From positions 248,001-312,000 of the forward strand of contig JAEHOE010000049.1 of NCBI GenBank assembly GCA_016858145.1: a stretch of DNA of 64,000 nucleotides, in the 5' to 3' direction. This DNA comes from Edaphochlamys debaryana. Its lineage: Eukaryota; Chlorophyta; Chlorophyceae; Chlamydomonadales. Positions within the stretch are counted from its first letter, which is position 1. The number at the start of each line of letters is the position of its first letter. The notes beneath the pieces are model-generated. The model had not been told where the DNA came from. It was given only the letters and a program-made list of their open reading frames with translations, and did not search any database. The position numbers and the translations under genes were made by a program. This document shows, in pieces, positions 1-12,600 of the stretch.

Positions 1-216
1 ACCGCACGTTCAGGGAGGACAGCCGCAGGCAGCAGGCATCTGAAATGTCCAGACCCGCCTCACACTCAACCCACATCACCGCCTGCCCACCGCCCACCCC
101 CTTGTCCGACCCCGCCGGCCGCCGCCCTGCCCGTCCCGCCCCTTCTATCTCTCTCTCACCCTGACGTCTCCCCCCTGCCCCGCCTCCACCTCCCTCTCCC
201 TTCCTCTCCACCCCAG

Positions 217-1086
217 GCCCAGTGCCTCCACAGCAGCCTCCCGGTGGCCCTCAAGGTCTACCACCTGGACCGTGTGCCCGCCAACTGCCTGCACATGCTG
301 CGGCGGGAGGTCAAGATCCAGGCCAGCCTGTGCCACAAGCACGTGGTACGTCATTGCACGGGGCGTATGGCGTCGTACGGCGCGGGTGGGAGCAGACGCG
401 CGTGTGCCGTGCGTACCACGCGTTTGGCGGCCGGGAATGTGGGCGGAGGACGCAAGAGCAGAGGTTTTGAGCCGAATGCACGGCCGTGGCTTATTGTGTA
501 CCGTACGTGCCGTACGCAGGTCACGCTGTACGGCGCCTTCCAGGACCTGCACGCGCAGCGTCTGGTGCTCGTACAGGAGTTCGCGGGCAACGGGGACCTC
601 CACGACGTGCAGAGGTGGGCGGGTGGAGAGGCAGCGGCGGTGCTCAGCCAAGGCCCAGGCGCCGTCTGCTCCTGTGGGGTTTGCACATGCCTGCGCAAGA
701 GACCCCTGACGTACTGATGCGGCGTGACTGACGAGCATGCGCCCGAGCTCCCGTTTGGTTTGGTGCGGCTTCACATGTCTCGACGCCACTGCCTCACTTG
801 TGGCCAAGCTGCATGCGTCTCTGACCTGCCCCGTCGCCCTTTCCCTGCTCGGCCGCAGGGCGCTGGGCGGGCGCCTGACGGAGGCACAGGTGCGCGAAAA
901 TGCGGTCAAGAGGACGGCTAGGTTTCGTGTTGCGACGACGGGGACGGCTCGATTGCCTGGATTGCTCACGCCCCATCCCGAACCCACCGTCACCATCATC
1001 CCCCTCCCGCGCGCCCCACCCCGCCCCAGGTCCGCACGCTGGTGCTGCAGCCCCTGCTCGAGGCGGTGTCGTACATGCACGGCGCG

Positions 1087-1119
<33 letters not shown>

Positions 1120-1929
1120 ATCCTCTTCACGTCGGACTGGCGCCTGGTGGTGGCGGACTTTGGGATCGCCATCAACGCCTACAAGGAGCGCCCCGTCACG
1201 CGCGCCGGCACCGGTGAGGCGCCCTCCGGCCTCCGCATCCCCTCCCCATGGTCTCCACCCTGTCTTGTCTCCGCCCTGTCCTGCGGTCGAGGGTGCGCCT
1301 GCGACCCTGGCCTCAGCTGGCTGGGCCCCACAATCTCTGTGCGGCTCCCCTCAATACCCTCCCACCCCCTCCCCCCACCCCCCCACCCCAGTGGGCTACA
1401 TGGCGCCCGAGGTGACCCGCTGCCCCATCAAGGACCGACCCGAGGACAACAAGGACGCGGCGCACCTGGCATACACGCCCGCCGTGGTAAGCAGGGCACG
1501 AAAAGGGGCGGAAGGGGACATTGCGGAGGACGGGTTTCCGCCAGGGGATGCGCTTCCGCCTGAGACGCGCCCATGCGACTCGTGAGCCCTGGGCCTCCCG
1601 CACCGCTGCCTCTGCGCCCCTAGACGGCCAGCGGGGCAGGACCCCACCCCACCACCCCACCTCTTCCCTTCCCCCGTTCCCGTCTCCCCCAGGATATCTG
1701 GGCCGTGGGCGTGCTGGCCTACGAGCTTCTCGTGGGCTTCCCGCCCTTCGTGGCCGGCAGCAAGCCGCGCCCCCGCGCCCTGGGTTTCCCCGGCTCCACC
1801 AGCTCCATGGCCCGAGACTTCGTGACCTCGGCTCTGGCTGAGAGCGCCGGAGAGCGGCCCACGGCGCTTCAGCTTCTAGACCACCCCTGGATGTGGGGCG
1901 ACGAGCGTCACTCGGCCATAAACGTCTAA
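217..1929 (+). CDS. Ser/Thr protein kinase, 3' part (gene starts before or near the window edge)
   Basis: Six coding exons keep one frame through GT-AG introns: 217-345, 520-614, 859-889, 1030-1213, 1392-1486 and 1693-1929 (256 residues). The sequence shows the kinase core in order: VALKV with the ATP-binding Lys, the helix-C region ([11 protein letters not shown]), HRDLKPDN catalytic loop, DFG in VADFGIAI, a GT-x-GYMAPE activation-segment end, [19 protein letters not shown] and a final HPWM. All catalytic residues are present, so an active enzyme that phosphorylates Ser/Thr is expected. The Gly-rich loop is missing and should lie in an exon further upstream; bases 1-216 read as intron. A 12-residue stretch rich in Asp, Asn and Lys sits between APE and DIW, where most kinases are shorter. 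The family resembles Aurora/CAMK-like kinases, but I cannot name a subfamily. The stop is followed by a TGTAA signal. Confidence 0.88.
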
Positions 1930-1979
1930 CCGTCAACCGCTAAGCTGCGCGAGCTTGGACGGCCCGGACGTGTGGCTGC

Positions 1980-1984
1980 TGTAA
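1980..1984 (+). promoter_or_regulatory. TGTAA polyadenylation signal of the kinase gene
   Basis: TGTAA lies 51 bases after the kinase stop codon. This pentamer is the usual polyadenylation signal of chlorophycean algae, so it supports both the gene end and the type of organism. Confidence 0.6.
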
Positions 1985-4900
1985 CATGTGTGCTGTTGCG
2001 AAGACATTAGGAATTGGGATTGGGGGCGGGGACGGAAAGGGCTGAATCGGGGGCTTACGGCTGTTGTGTTGTCATCGAGATTGCTGGCCGTTTCTACGTC
2101 CTTGCTTCCCAGCCAAGTTGCGTTGTCGGCCGGGGAGTGGGGAGACGAGGACGGGGTAGCTTGGAGGGGCGTACGACAAACGGTTATCCCGAACGAACCC
2201 TGAACGAAAGACGTGTGCGCAAAAGCGCGTGAGAGTGAGTCAGGCAGGTACTCCCCTCGCTTTGCCAATTGAGTAATCTTGGCTTAGCCACGGCGTCGTT
2301 GCTACGGGAAGGCCAGGATTCCTTTCGGTCGACGGCGGCTGAGGGGGACTGCCTGTCCGGGCAACAACGTACGGCCAATGCACACTCCAAATAATCGTAT
2401 CGCAGATAGAGCACACGCAGAGGTGCAGGACCTGCCAGAGTGCGGGCTCCGCTCTCAATCGCACGGCTCTGGTAGGCTGTTTATTTGGTCTGGACCTGAT
2501 TTGTTTTGCGGGGTTGCTCCGAAGGCCGCAAGTAACGCTGGGCTGTCCCATCCCGGGGGAGGCATCGCCTGCCTGCGCCCCGCAGGACCCCGGCTAGCCT
2601 CGCAAGCTGAGCCTCGCGCACATTTTGAGGAGCAGACGTTGCTCTCCCGGCTTGGCGGTGCGTGTGTTGTACCGCCTTGCCTCGTGCCAAGCTAGAGGTT
2701 TGAGGGGCGTGAGTGCGGCGTGCCCAGAGCGGAAAGGAGTGTTGGCTGTCCGTTGCGGTGCTAGCCGTGATGCAGTCCGGGGCTTTAAAACACCCAATTT
2801 GTGTATCCTTACGAAACGTGGCGGGGTTGTGCGGCTAGGGGCGCTCAGGCGGGATCGATTGGATTGGCTTGGCTTTGATGAGGGCGGACCACGCACACCG
2901 CAGTGCTTACAGCCGTTGAGGTTGTTGCGTTTCTCGCGCGGCCTGCGCTATGCAGCCGCGGGGCTGTGGAGGGGCAATGTCTGGTTGGGCTGTGCGGGTG
3001 CTTGTGCCATGCGTGCAGGGGTCCCGGGGCGATGGTGCCGGGCGCTGTTGGGAGAGTGGGCTGGCGGTTACAGGGAGCCAGCGTGCGTGTGTGATTCGAG
3101 CCCCGGCTTTGTCCGGAGGCCTTGGGGCAGCCCACCACAACGAAAAGGGGGTAGGATGCAACAGGGGATATCCTGGCTAGGTCTGTGTGGTGACAAAGTT
3201 TCCGTCAGGCTGGCTGGCTCCTGCTTCTATTGTTGCATGCTTTAGGGGTAGTCTAACGTCGCTTTCTTCAGACCCGGTTATGGTCTCGGTGCATACATGG
3301 AGACATGCTTCGCAGCGTGCGCCCGCAAGCCCCACAGTCGCTTGCTTTGCGTGGCCGTGTTTGCTTCCTTTGTGTGCCGTGTTTTGCTGTCACTCCTTCT
3401 CATGACCGGAGCGTTGGCTCCGAGCGCAGTGATGCGGGCAGTCCTCGCCAAAACCCCGGCGCTTGATCACGTAAAGACCGATCGAGGCCCTGCGAGGCAT
3501 TGTTCCCCGGCTGGGCCTGTTGTGTACAGGCGACTACGGTTGCTGTGTGGACATGGATGGATTTAGCGTGTGTGTGTTGACTGCATCAGCAATGCTCATG
3601 CATGCTCTCGCCCCACCAAGGGCGAGCCTGCTTGGAGCCTCTGGCTGTTCCGTGCCCGCGCGTTAAAACGCCACGGGGCATCGCGTTAGTGTTTACATTT
3701 TGGTTGGCTTCCTGCCGGAGGGCCGTCAACAAATCGATGGCCCCCTGTGTTGTCGTATGTCGGGAAGGCTGCTGACCGCTCCCGCTCGTGGCTGCACGTG
3801 GTGGTTTCCCCACGTTCGAACAAGTCGGGGCCAGGGCTGCGGTCGGAGCTAATGGCTCTAATGTTCATTACATTCCTATTAGGGTGTCGAGGGGAGGGGT
3901 ACCGTATGATGGCGCGGCCCCGGCCAGCCTGTCACGCCAGGGACGAATCAAACAGTTGGCGGTTGAAATGGTGGCATCCAAGCACCGCACCAACTGAACT
4001 GCCTAGCAGTTGCTGTAGAGCTGGACGAGCGTGCGAATGATGAGTGGACGTTGCCGACCAGGGTGGCTGCCCGAAGGCAGGAAGAGGGCTGAGCCCCGTG
4101 GTCCTAGCAAGTGCGAGGGTAGCCGAATGGCGGGGTGCCGATGGGCGAGTGGGCGACTGCCGTAAGGTCAGGCGTGTTGAGGAGACTCGGGGGCCCAGAC
4201 TCTGTAACGAGCAGGGAAGGCACTTTCGGACTCTCTTGGGGATGTTCGCTCGGCTGCTGGCTTCAAGCCGGGGCCTGCCCTCCAGTTGGGAGCCCCGGTC
4301 TCCCCTCTGCCCGGGACCACGCTAGGAGGGCACTATCAACCCGGAAGCCTTGCGGCGGAAGGGTCCCCCGTTCACAGGAACAGGCATTCTGCGTCGGCCA
4401 ACATCATGCCAACATCATGCCAGTCACCGCGGCGCTGCGCCCCGTTGTCTGTAATAATATCCTCTGGAGTATCCTCGTCTCTACCTTTCTCCCCGGACAC
4501 CTCTCCGGTTCTGAGACGCAGAATGGGTGATGCGCGAACTTGCTTGTCTGACTGCTGAGACAGTGAGACAGCAGCTGCTCGGGCAATCGTGTCAACCCCG
4601 AAGGTTGGTGGACCAACCCCGTATGTTGTACAACTTACGGAGCTTGTGTGGAATCCAGAACAGGCGTGGTTGAGGACTTGGGGTGACCGGTCAGGAGGAT
4701 TGGTGCAGCGTGCAGCAAGGCTGACACCCCTGGCGTGCGCACTCGCTTGCCTGGCACCCCTGTTCTTACCCCTGGCGTGCAGGCGGGCGACGGACATTAG
4801 GTAACGCCGCAGCTCAGCAGCTGTACCGCCCTGGTACAGCCTGAGCCAAGGCCTCGTGTCCAACCGCGCACTGGTGTCAAAAGAGAGAGAGAGATCACAC

Positions 4901-5703
4901 AGGCTGATGGGGTGGGGGCGTCCAGGCACGTTCCAGGGCGTGCGGGGAGGATGGGCGTGACAGCAAGGCGGAGATCTCCCGGTCCCGGAAAGCGCTGCCG
5001 CGGGGTGCGGCTAGGCTGGTAGGGGGGGGTGTACCCGTGGGTCAACCCCCGGTGCGCCACGCGCATTGAGAGATGGAGGGGGGCTGGGGGGGGGTGCGCA
5101 GGGTTGGAAAGTTGGGTTTGCGCGAGGAGAACAACAAGGCTGGGGCTGGGGTAATTGGTGTCACAGGGCCACTGGTTACCAGCGTGCACACGATTGCGCG
5201 ACACCCTGCCCTTTGTGTCGCCGGCCCGAGCCCGCCACGAACGTCGGCTATCAATTCTTGTCCGTAACGACACAATGTCGCGCTCCCGCGCTTCACAGTG
5301 CGTGGGTTGTGAGGAGGACAACGAAGTGGTGGGGCAGTGCGCGGGAGCCATGATGTGGCATGACTTCCAGCCATCCAGGGGAATCGGCAACGGGTAGCGC
5401 TCGAGGTCCCGCGCGCGGCTCAATGACGGGTTTGCAGCAGTTGCAGCAGTTTTGGTGGGTGACGGTGGCGATGCGTGTGCGACATCGCTTTTCTGGGTCC
5501 ATGTGCCTGGAGCCGAAGGGTGCTCGGCCAGGGCATACACACGACGCGCGCGTGCCGACCTCGCGCATCGCCCGTACGGCGTCCCAAGCCGCCAGGCATC
5601 TATAGGTCTGAAATCTATTGCATATACATTTACTGTTGAACGTAGTCGAGTGACGACTTTCCTTGTGACAGTGACCAACTGACCACAAAGTCGAACCCGC
5701 AAG
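1985..5703. other. Intergenic stretch, no gene recognised
   Basis: About 3.7 kb is less GC-rich than the flanking genes, with no exon chain, splice pairs or protein motif that I can support. Both strands have only short scattered frames; the longest, 4797-5702 on the minus strand, has no motif or codon pattern. The end of this stretch, from about 5600, is locally AT-rich (with runs such as gcatatacattta) and probably holds the promoter and 5' UTR of the cupin gene. Confidence 0.5.
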
Positions 5704-8149
5704 ATGGCCCAGCTCGCCCTGCTATTGACGGCTTTCGCGCTTGCGGTGGCTTCGGCCTCTGCTCAGTTCCAGATAACGCTTACGCCCTCGACGACGCCAT
5801 GGCCGGCGGACAACGCCACCCAGGTCTACGCGGGCGCCAGCACGGTCGCCGAGCTGTCGACTTCTAAGACCTACTTTGTAAGTGACTATTTTTGCTTGCT
5901 CGGCAGGGTCAACGGGGTTACAGTGTGACGTGGCGCTCGGCGAGTGGCATAGCTGTCATGCGGCTCGCCGCTGTCCCGGCGCAGGGTCCCTGCACCTACC
6001 GTATGCTCCACATTCACTTCTCTGGCGACGAGCTGCTCACCGTCATCACCGGCCAGCTGACGTCCACGCTCATCGCTCCCAACAACACGGTGAGCATCGT
6101 AGCCGAAACGAGCCAAACAAGAGAGCTGCGCAGGGTGGGCATTGTGAGGTAGAGAGCGCCGAAGGTCCTGACCCTTAGGTGCGTCAGTGTGACGAAGAGA
6201 AGTTGGTGGGCTGGAGCTCGGCCGGGGCTGGGCCGAGCTTGGGCCGCCTGGGCCCCTGACCGCGCGTGTTGGGCCGGCAGGGGGCCTGTGGGGCCCTGTG
6301 CACCGGGCCTACTGCGTGTCCCCCAAACACACAGAGCGCGCCGCCGTCTCGCCGAGCCCGAGGCGGCCGGAAGCTGGTTTGTGAGCGCACATTTGTCCAA
6401 CGACCTCCACACGACTCCACTAGGCCTGCCATACAACATTCCACAATAGCACACGTACAGCTCTTGCTCCGCTGCGTTGTACAGCTACGTTGAGCACCTT
6501 TTGCTTTGGTTGGCTCTCTCGCTTTAAATCTCGGCCACCTCCTCCCACCGTGATGAGCCACAGCAGGCTGATGCTGACGTGACGCCCGGTCCGCATGGGG
6601 GCGACCTGCTGCGTTTGATTGCTCCGATGAAGCTAGACGAGGGCCCCCCTTCCGGTGGTGAGCTAAGCAGGCTAATGCTGAGTTGTGACACGGACCCTTT
6701 CTTGCCTTGCCTGTGCCAGGTCTACACCCACGACCTGATGGCCGGTGACAACGTGGTCTACCCCAGGGGTGAGCCAAAGGGGGGTGGGGTGGGGGTGGGG
6801 TACGGTAGGATCTGGCAGGATTTTAGTATCTCCCCAGCATGCATCAATGCATCATGCGTCCTCCAGGTTCAGACAGGTTCTCACATTTACCCAATGAGTG
6901 GCAGGGCGTCTTTGGCCCCGTGGGGTGCAGGCCGGGAGGTCACGGACTCGCAGTGCCCGTGAACGCCCCTGAGGGTGCAGGGCGGGAGGTGTTGACCTGT
7001 GTTAACGAGCCGACAGCCGAGCATGAGGGGCCAGCGGTAGCGCATACAGGTTGCGTCCTGCCTGCTGTACGGCCGGGTGGCTAGAGAGCACAGGAGCAAT
7101 CGATGAAGGGGCTTGTCAAAACAGCAGGCACAGACCTCAAAGCTACTGTACTGTACGAGGACGTGTACCCAGCCTGCCCCCATCATCAAGCCCCGCCCAC
7201 GCCCCTCCCCGCCCGCCCCCCAGGCTGGCTGCACCTCCAGTACAACCCAACCTGCACCCAGGTACGGCAGCCGCTTTGTACGATACGGTAGTTGTACACA
7301 TCACCCGAGCGTCTAGGCCTGGCCCAACCCGACTGCAGTCTGCGCCCGCTGTGCAAAGTCCTCGCGTCCTGCAGAGCCCAGGCCGTGCCGGCACGCCGCG
7401 CCGTCCCTCGGCCAGCTCGGCAGCCGATCTGCCGAGCCCTCCTCCTCTGCGGTTGCCTCCCTCTGGGCGGCCGGCTCGTGTGCCGAGAACCGACGACGTG
7501 CCCTAACCTGCTGCCCCCTCGTGCTGAACCTGCCCCCTCGCCCCCCCCCCCGCCCCCCGCCCCCCGCTCCCCCTCCCAGACCTACGCCCTCGTCGCCTTC
7601 AACGCACGGAGCGTGGGCACCGTCAACATCCCCTCCAAGTGCGTGGCCATGCGGTTGCGGCTGTGGTGCTTTGTGCTGTTGTAGCATGTTTCCTGTCCGT
7701 GTGTCCGTGTGAGGGCGTGGTCTGCATTCCCTCCAGGTGATTGCCTTGGCGTTGGGCCTGTGTGCAGTGACACCGGTACACATTGACCTCGTTCCGTCGG
7801 GGCGCTGGGACCGCAGTGCACGCCTCGCCCCCGCATCCTTCTCTCGTCGCCAACGACTGTTCTGGCCCCACCCCCACCCCCACCCCCACTCCCGCATGCT
7901 CCCCGCAATGTCGCACACTGCCCCCCCTGGCTTACACGAACAGCCCTCCACCTTCACCCTGCCTCCCATCCCCCTCCCCACCCCCACCCCTCCCCTCCCC
8001 TCCCCCACTCACCCCACAGCATGGCTAACGCTGGCAACGAGTACCTCCGTGCCGCGTACGGCAGGCGCTTCCCCGACCCCGTGGGTCTGTGGGTGACTAA
8101 CGCCGCGTGCGCCAAGGCCTGCGCGGCTGCCGGCCGGCGGCTGGCGTAA
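5704..8149 (+). CDS. Secreted germin-like protein (single cupin domain)
   Basis: Six exons join in frame: 5704-5877, 5985-6089, 6720-6768, 7224-7261, 7580-7638 and 8020-8149, giving 184 residues. Residues 1-21 form a signal peptide (MAQLALLLTAFALAVASASA then QF), so the product should enter the secretory path. Both germin boxes are exact: HIH-x4-E-x6-G (His67, His69, Glu74, Gly81) and G-x5-PRG-x2-H-x3-N (Gly102, His113, Asn117). The four metal ligands are therefore intact and a manganese- or other metal-binding beta-barrel is expected. Known germins act as oxalate oxidase, superoxide dismutase or extracellular-matrix proteins; which one applies here cannot be told. At 184 residues it is slightly shorter than land-plant germins (about 200-230). 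Four of the five introns are longer than any coding exon. Confidence 0.92.
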
Positions 8150-9612
8150 AGGATCCAGATCCAGAGCCTTGGTCCAGTACGGATCAGGTTCCGGATTCGG
8201 ATCTGGGCCGGAAGCTGCCCGTGACGATGTGCGGTGCGTGATCATGCATGGAAGACCGAAGGCGTGAGGCGCTTATCCTGCTGCGCCGAGCCGCGTGCGT
8301 GATGGTGACGGTCCTCGTCGCGCTGTACAGTGTACAACGGTTGTGCGCCAGTGCGTCTCGTACATAAAGCGGTGGTACAGGAGGCGGCCCCTGCTGAAGG
8401 AGGCGTTAGCTCGCCGAGGAGGCGTTGGGTGCTGCAGTGGGGTGCTTGGACGAGCGGCAGGTGAGGTTGGTTGTGTGCCATGTCTACCGGGCCTGGCTCG
8501 GTCAAGGCAATGTGACGGAAGGCTGGCTGTGTGCACGGTTGCCGGAGGGTAACCTTTAGCTTACAGACGGACCGGGAGCTTACTTGCAGACTTGGACGGA
8601 GGTTCCTGTCGGAGGAATGATCAAGCACCTTGATGTCGTGTTGTACTCGCGAAGATGTCTGATACCGTGATTGTCGTTGACCTTTCGGACCCGGGCATTC
8701 CTCGGTCTCTGGCCCAATGTCATGGCTGTCACCAAGGGATCCCTCCTAGCGTGGCTTGTAAGAGTGGACAAGGGCCGTGGCGTCGTGCGGCGTGCGGTTG
8801 GGAGAGGGTCGTGCGAAGGGTGTGCTTACCCTACCGTGTGTAACACACAGATGGTGTACCCCTCGAGCCCTGGTGGGGGGCTTTGCAAGTCTCATGCTGG
8901 ATCCGTATTACGTCGGGGTAGGGAGGGCACACACAATCCCCGTGCCTTCTGTTCAGGTCTGTTCCCCGAGCCGGCCAGCGAACCTGCAGTGTGCGGGGCT
9001 CTCTAGCACAGCCCTCAGAGCCTTGTTCAGCAGTGTTGAACCACTTCGCAGAGTGCTAGATAGTGGTACTGTCTTATGCTACTGGGGGAGGCACGGCGTT
9101 TGCCGGAACACAACGGGGTAGCACGGGGCGAGGGGAGCGGGTGCCGACGCGTGGCGGCTACGCAGCACGCAGTCAAGCGAGTGCCTCCCAGCATTCACTG
9201 TGTGCTGTCGGGCAAGCAGTCTGATATCAAATGCCAAGGGCCGAATGGCGGGGTAGGCTGCACAGTCCCCAAAGGCAGCCTGGGGGCGACCGAGCGGGAG
9301 GCGGGGGCAGGCGGGAGTGTGCCGGGGGCCAACGACTGGCACGCACGACATCGGGCACGGCAGTGACATGCACCCCTTGCGACTTCACCCCTGCTGGAAC
9401 GTGTGCAACTAGGCAGCTAAGGCACAGGCCATCAAGCAAAGTGTGGGTTCGAGGGCGTGGTTGTGCGCCAAACACCTTTCGCGAGCCGCCGACAGCGGCA
9501 TGGCAGCCCGCGGCGTGCTGTAATCGTAGGCTGCTTGAGGTGCCGTTTAATATCATAGATCGCCAGGATAGTTGAGGCGCGGCTGTGACCGATCTCGGCG
9601 CTTAGCGCGCGA
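8150..9612. other. Cupin 3' flank and intergenic region
   Basis: I see no exon chain here. The first TGTAA after the cupin stop is at 8839-8843, so a 3' UTR of about 690 bases is possible. Directly after the stop there is a run of GGATC/CCAGATC-type words (8150-8215). The rest is unannotated upstream sequence of the next gene. Confidence 0.4.
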
Positions 9613-12600
9613 ATGGAGGACCCTGGAGCAGCCTGGGCCGCTGGAGAGCTGCGGAAGCTTCTAGATGACTCCGATGATGGCGCAGTGCAAGTCTCGGAAG
9701 CCGGTGAGCTTGGCTTAGCCAAGAATTAATGTTCGGTGTGTTGCCCACGCAACGCGCCTGCCATCGCGCGCGTCACACAACATCCTTGATTGCATCGCAC
9801 TACCTTGCACCTGACGCGGCCCCCCCGGCACCCGCCCTCCACGTCTTGCCTCGCCCGCCAGACCGCCACCTGCAAGCCGCGTGGCAGGCCGCGCACCCCG
9901 ACCAGCCCCTGCCCTACGACAGCCTCTCGTCCTGGATCTCGTCTGGATCTGGATCTGGATTCACCCTTTCTGCCGACGGCACGAGCGTAACCCTGGCGCC
10001 GCGGCGCGGCCGGGGCTCGAGCGCGGGCTCCGCGGCAGCGCCTCCGGCGGGGGCTGACGAGGCGCACAGCGCCGGCCCCGCCCACCCCATCTCCGCAGAA
10101 GATGAAGAGGCGGAGGCGGAGGCGTACGAGGAGGGGGGTAGCGGCGGGGAAGGAGGGGCGGAGGAGGGTGAGGGCGGCGGCACCCCACCTCCAGCGGCGC
10201 TTGCAGGCCTCCTAGGCGACGACGATGAGTTTGCGGAGGCCGAGGAAGCTGCAGTTGAGGCGACGGAGGCAGCGGAGGCGGAGGCGGAGGCGGCGGAGGC
10301 AGCGCTGGCGGAGGCGGGGGGCGTGGCGGCACACGAGGGCGACCACGAGGGGGCCCACGAGGGGGAGGACCACGTGGTTTCAGCCCATGCGGTAGACTTT
10401 GCGGTTGGGGACTGGGAAGGGGACGATGACGGCGTTCCGTGGGGCGATCAGGAGATGGACGAGGCACCGGCGGAGGCAGCAGGCGAGCCGGCGGCGGCGG
10501 AGGCAGCGGCGGCGGAGGCGGAGCCGAGGGCCCCAGCGGCGCCGCGAGCGGCGGCGGCGGCGGCTTCGACAGACCCAGCGGCGGCAGCGGCGTCGGCGGC
10601 GGCGATGGCGGCGATCCGTCTGGGTGCGCCCGCCACCGCCGCCAGGCCCCGGCCCGCCGCCGCCGCCACTCGGCCGGCTGCAGCGGCTGCGGCGGGCGTT
10701 GATGACGTGGCGGCGGCGCTGGCGGTTGTGTTTCCCGGGGACGAGCCCCTGGCCAGGCTGCGGAGGGGGCTGGCGGCGATCGCCGTACAGAAGCGCCTGC
10801 CGTTCGCCGAGGTACGGCAGATGCGGGGTACGACGTACGGCATAGGTGTGAGAGGACATGACGCATGCAAGTTGGTGCAAGATAGGGATGGGGATGGGGA
10901 CAGGGGCGGGGGACTTGCCACCTCGGGCCCCGCTCGCCCGCAATTGCCAGCACCGCCCGCTCTCCTCCCCACATCTCGCTTCCCGCACCCCGCTTGCCTC
11001 GCACTCCCCTGCCCCCTCTCGCCTCACATTGCCTACTCCTCGAGCCCCACCTGACCTACCCCTCTCGCCTCACCTCGCGAGCTCTCTCTGGCCTCACCAA
11101 ACGTTCCCCTTTTGCCTCCCTCATCAAACCCTGCTCCCTCGCCCTACACCATGCCGGCGCGCGCATGCTCCCATCGCGCTCGCAGTACTGCCGGCACCCC
11201 TGCTTGCCTGCCTCACCTTACACCGTCCCCCCTCACCCCACATACCCCACTCGCTCTACTGCCAAACCCTTTTCCTTCCATTATCACCATTCCCCACGTG
11301 GCCCCCCCCCGTGCCTCCCATTGCCAGGCCGGCGCACGCATGCTCCAGTCCCCCGAGCTGGGCCCGCTGTGGTCCCACTCGTCCGTCCCGCGCATGGGGG
11401 ACTTCGTGTCAGACATGGAGCGGGCGGCGGGCGGGGCGGTACGGGCGGAGCGGGACGAGAGCATGTGAGTGTGCCGTACGCTGTGTAGTGCCGTACACGG
11501 GGGGAGAGGGGGCTTGGGGGGGCTTGAGGGGTGGAAGGGTGGGGTGGGGTGGGGTTCTGAGGGGGTTGGGTGTAGGGGAGGGTGTGTGTGCATGGGTTGA
11601 GGTAGGTGCATTTCCGTCCCCCCCGCAGCAGCAGTCGCAGGTGGCCTGGAGTGGCCCTCTGCGTCGGTTGTGTCTGCCCGCTGCCCGTGTTACCCCTACC
11701 CAACTAACGGTCGCAACCTCGCTCAATGCACCATATGATGACGAATCTACCCCGTCGTCAGCCCCAACTCACGGACGCTGACAACCTAATCCGACCCTTA
11801 AACGCTCGCGACTCCCCCCCTCCCTCCTCACAGCAAGTCGCCCGTGATCGTGGCGGACCCAACCGCCCTTCGCCGCCTGGCGGTCCGCAAGGCGGCCGCC
11901 GCCGCCTTCGCCCGCCGCGATGACGTAACCGCTGTACGGCGTGCGGCGGCGGGCGCGCTGGCGGTTACGGCGGACCACACGCAGCACATGCCGCCGCTGG
12001 GGCAGGAGGTTCTCAAGGTGGGGTGTCTCGGGTGGTTGGCGGTTGGGGGCTTACAGCAAAGTGGGGTTATCGTTGAGTGTCTAGGCAGGCCCAGAATTAG
12101 GAAGCCGCGGCTGAGGAGCACGATGCAATAGGCGGGTAAGTGGGGGCTTACAGCAAAGTGAAATCCCCGTGCATGGGAACGGGGAAGCGGGGAGGTCAGG
12201 TAAGGGGCTTCCGGAGCCCCGACCCGACCGGACGGGACCCACGCAGGCGGCAGCTGGGGAGCGACAGCGCCTGGGGCCCACCCTTCCCTCAACTGGAACC
12301 GCACTCTCCCCTCCCACTTGCCCTCATCCCTCCCCTCCTTTCTCCCCTGTCATGCCCTCTCCCCCTTCCCCTCCCCTCCCCCTCCCTCTCAGGTGGCAGC
12401 AGAGGAGCGGTACCGCCTGGGTCAGACCACGTCCCTGCAGGCGGCCCTGCTCGGGCCCAACCCGCTGCGCGGGCCCGACGGGGCCCAGATCTCGGATCGC
12501 GGTGGCGGTTACTTCTGGGTCGGGCCCGTAACGCCTGGATCCAAGGTCAAGGTGGCACGGCTGGAGGCGGACCGGCTGCTGCAGGTAAGGCGGGGTGAGG

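Noticed and set aside
4797..5702. 301-codon minus-strand frame before the cupin gene
   Set aside because: No domain, signal peptide or coherent codon pattern is visible; the region is probably upstream sequence of the cupin gene.
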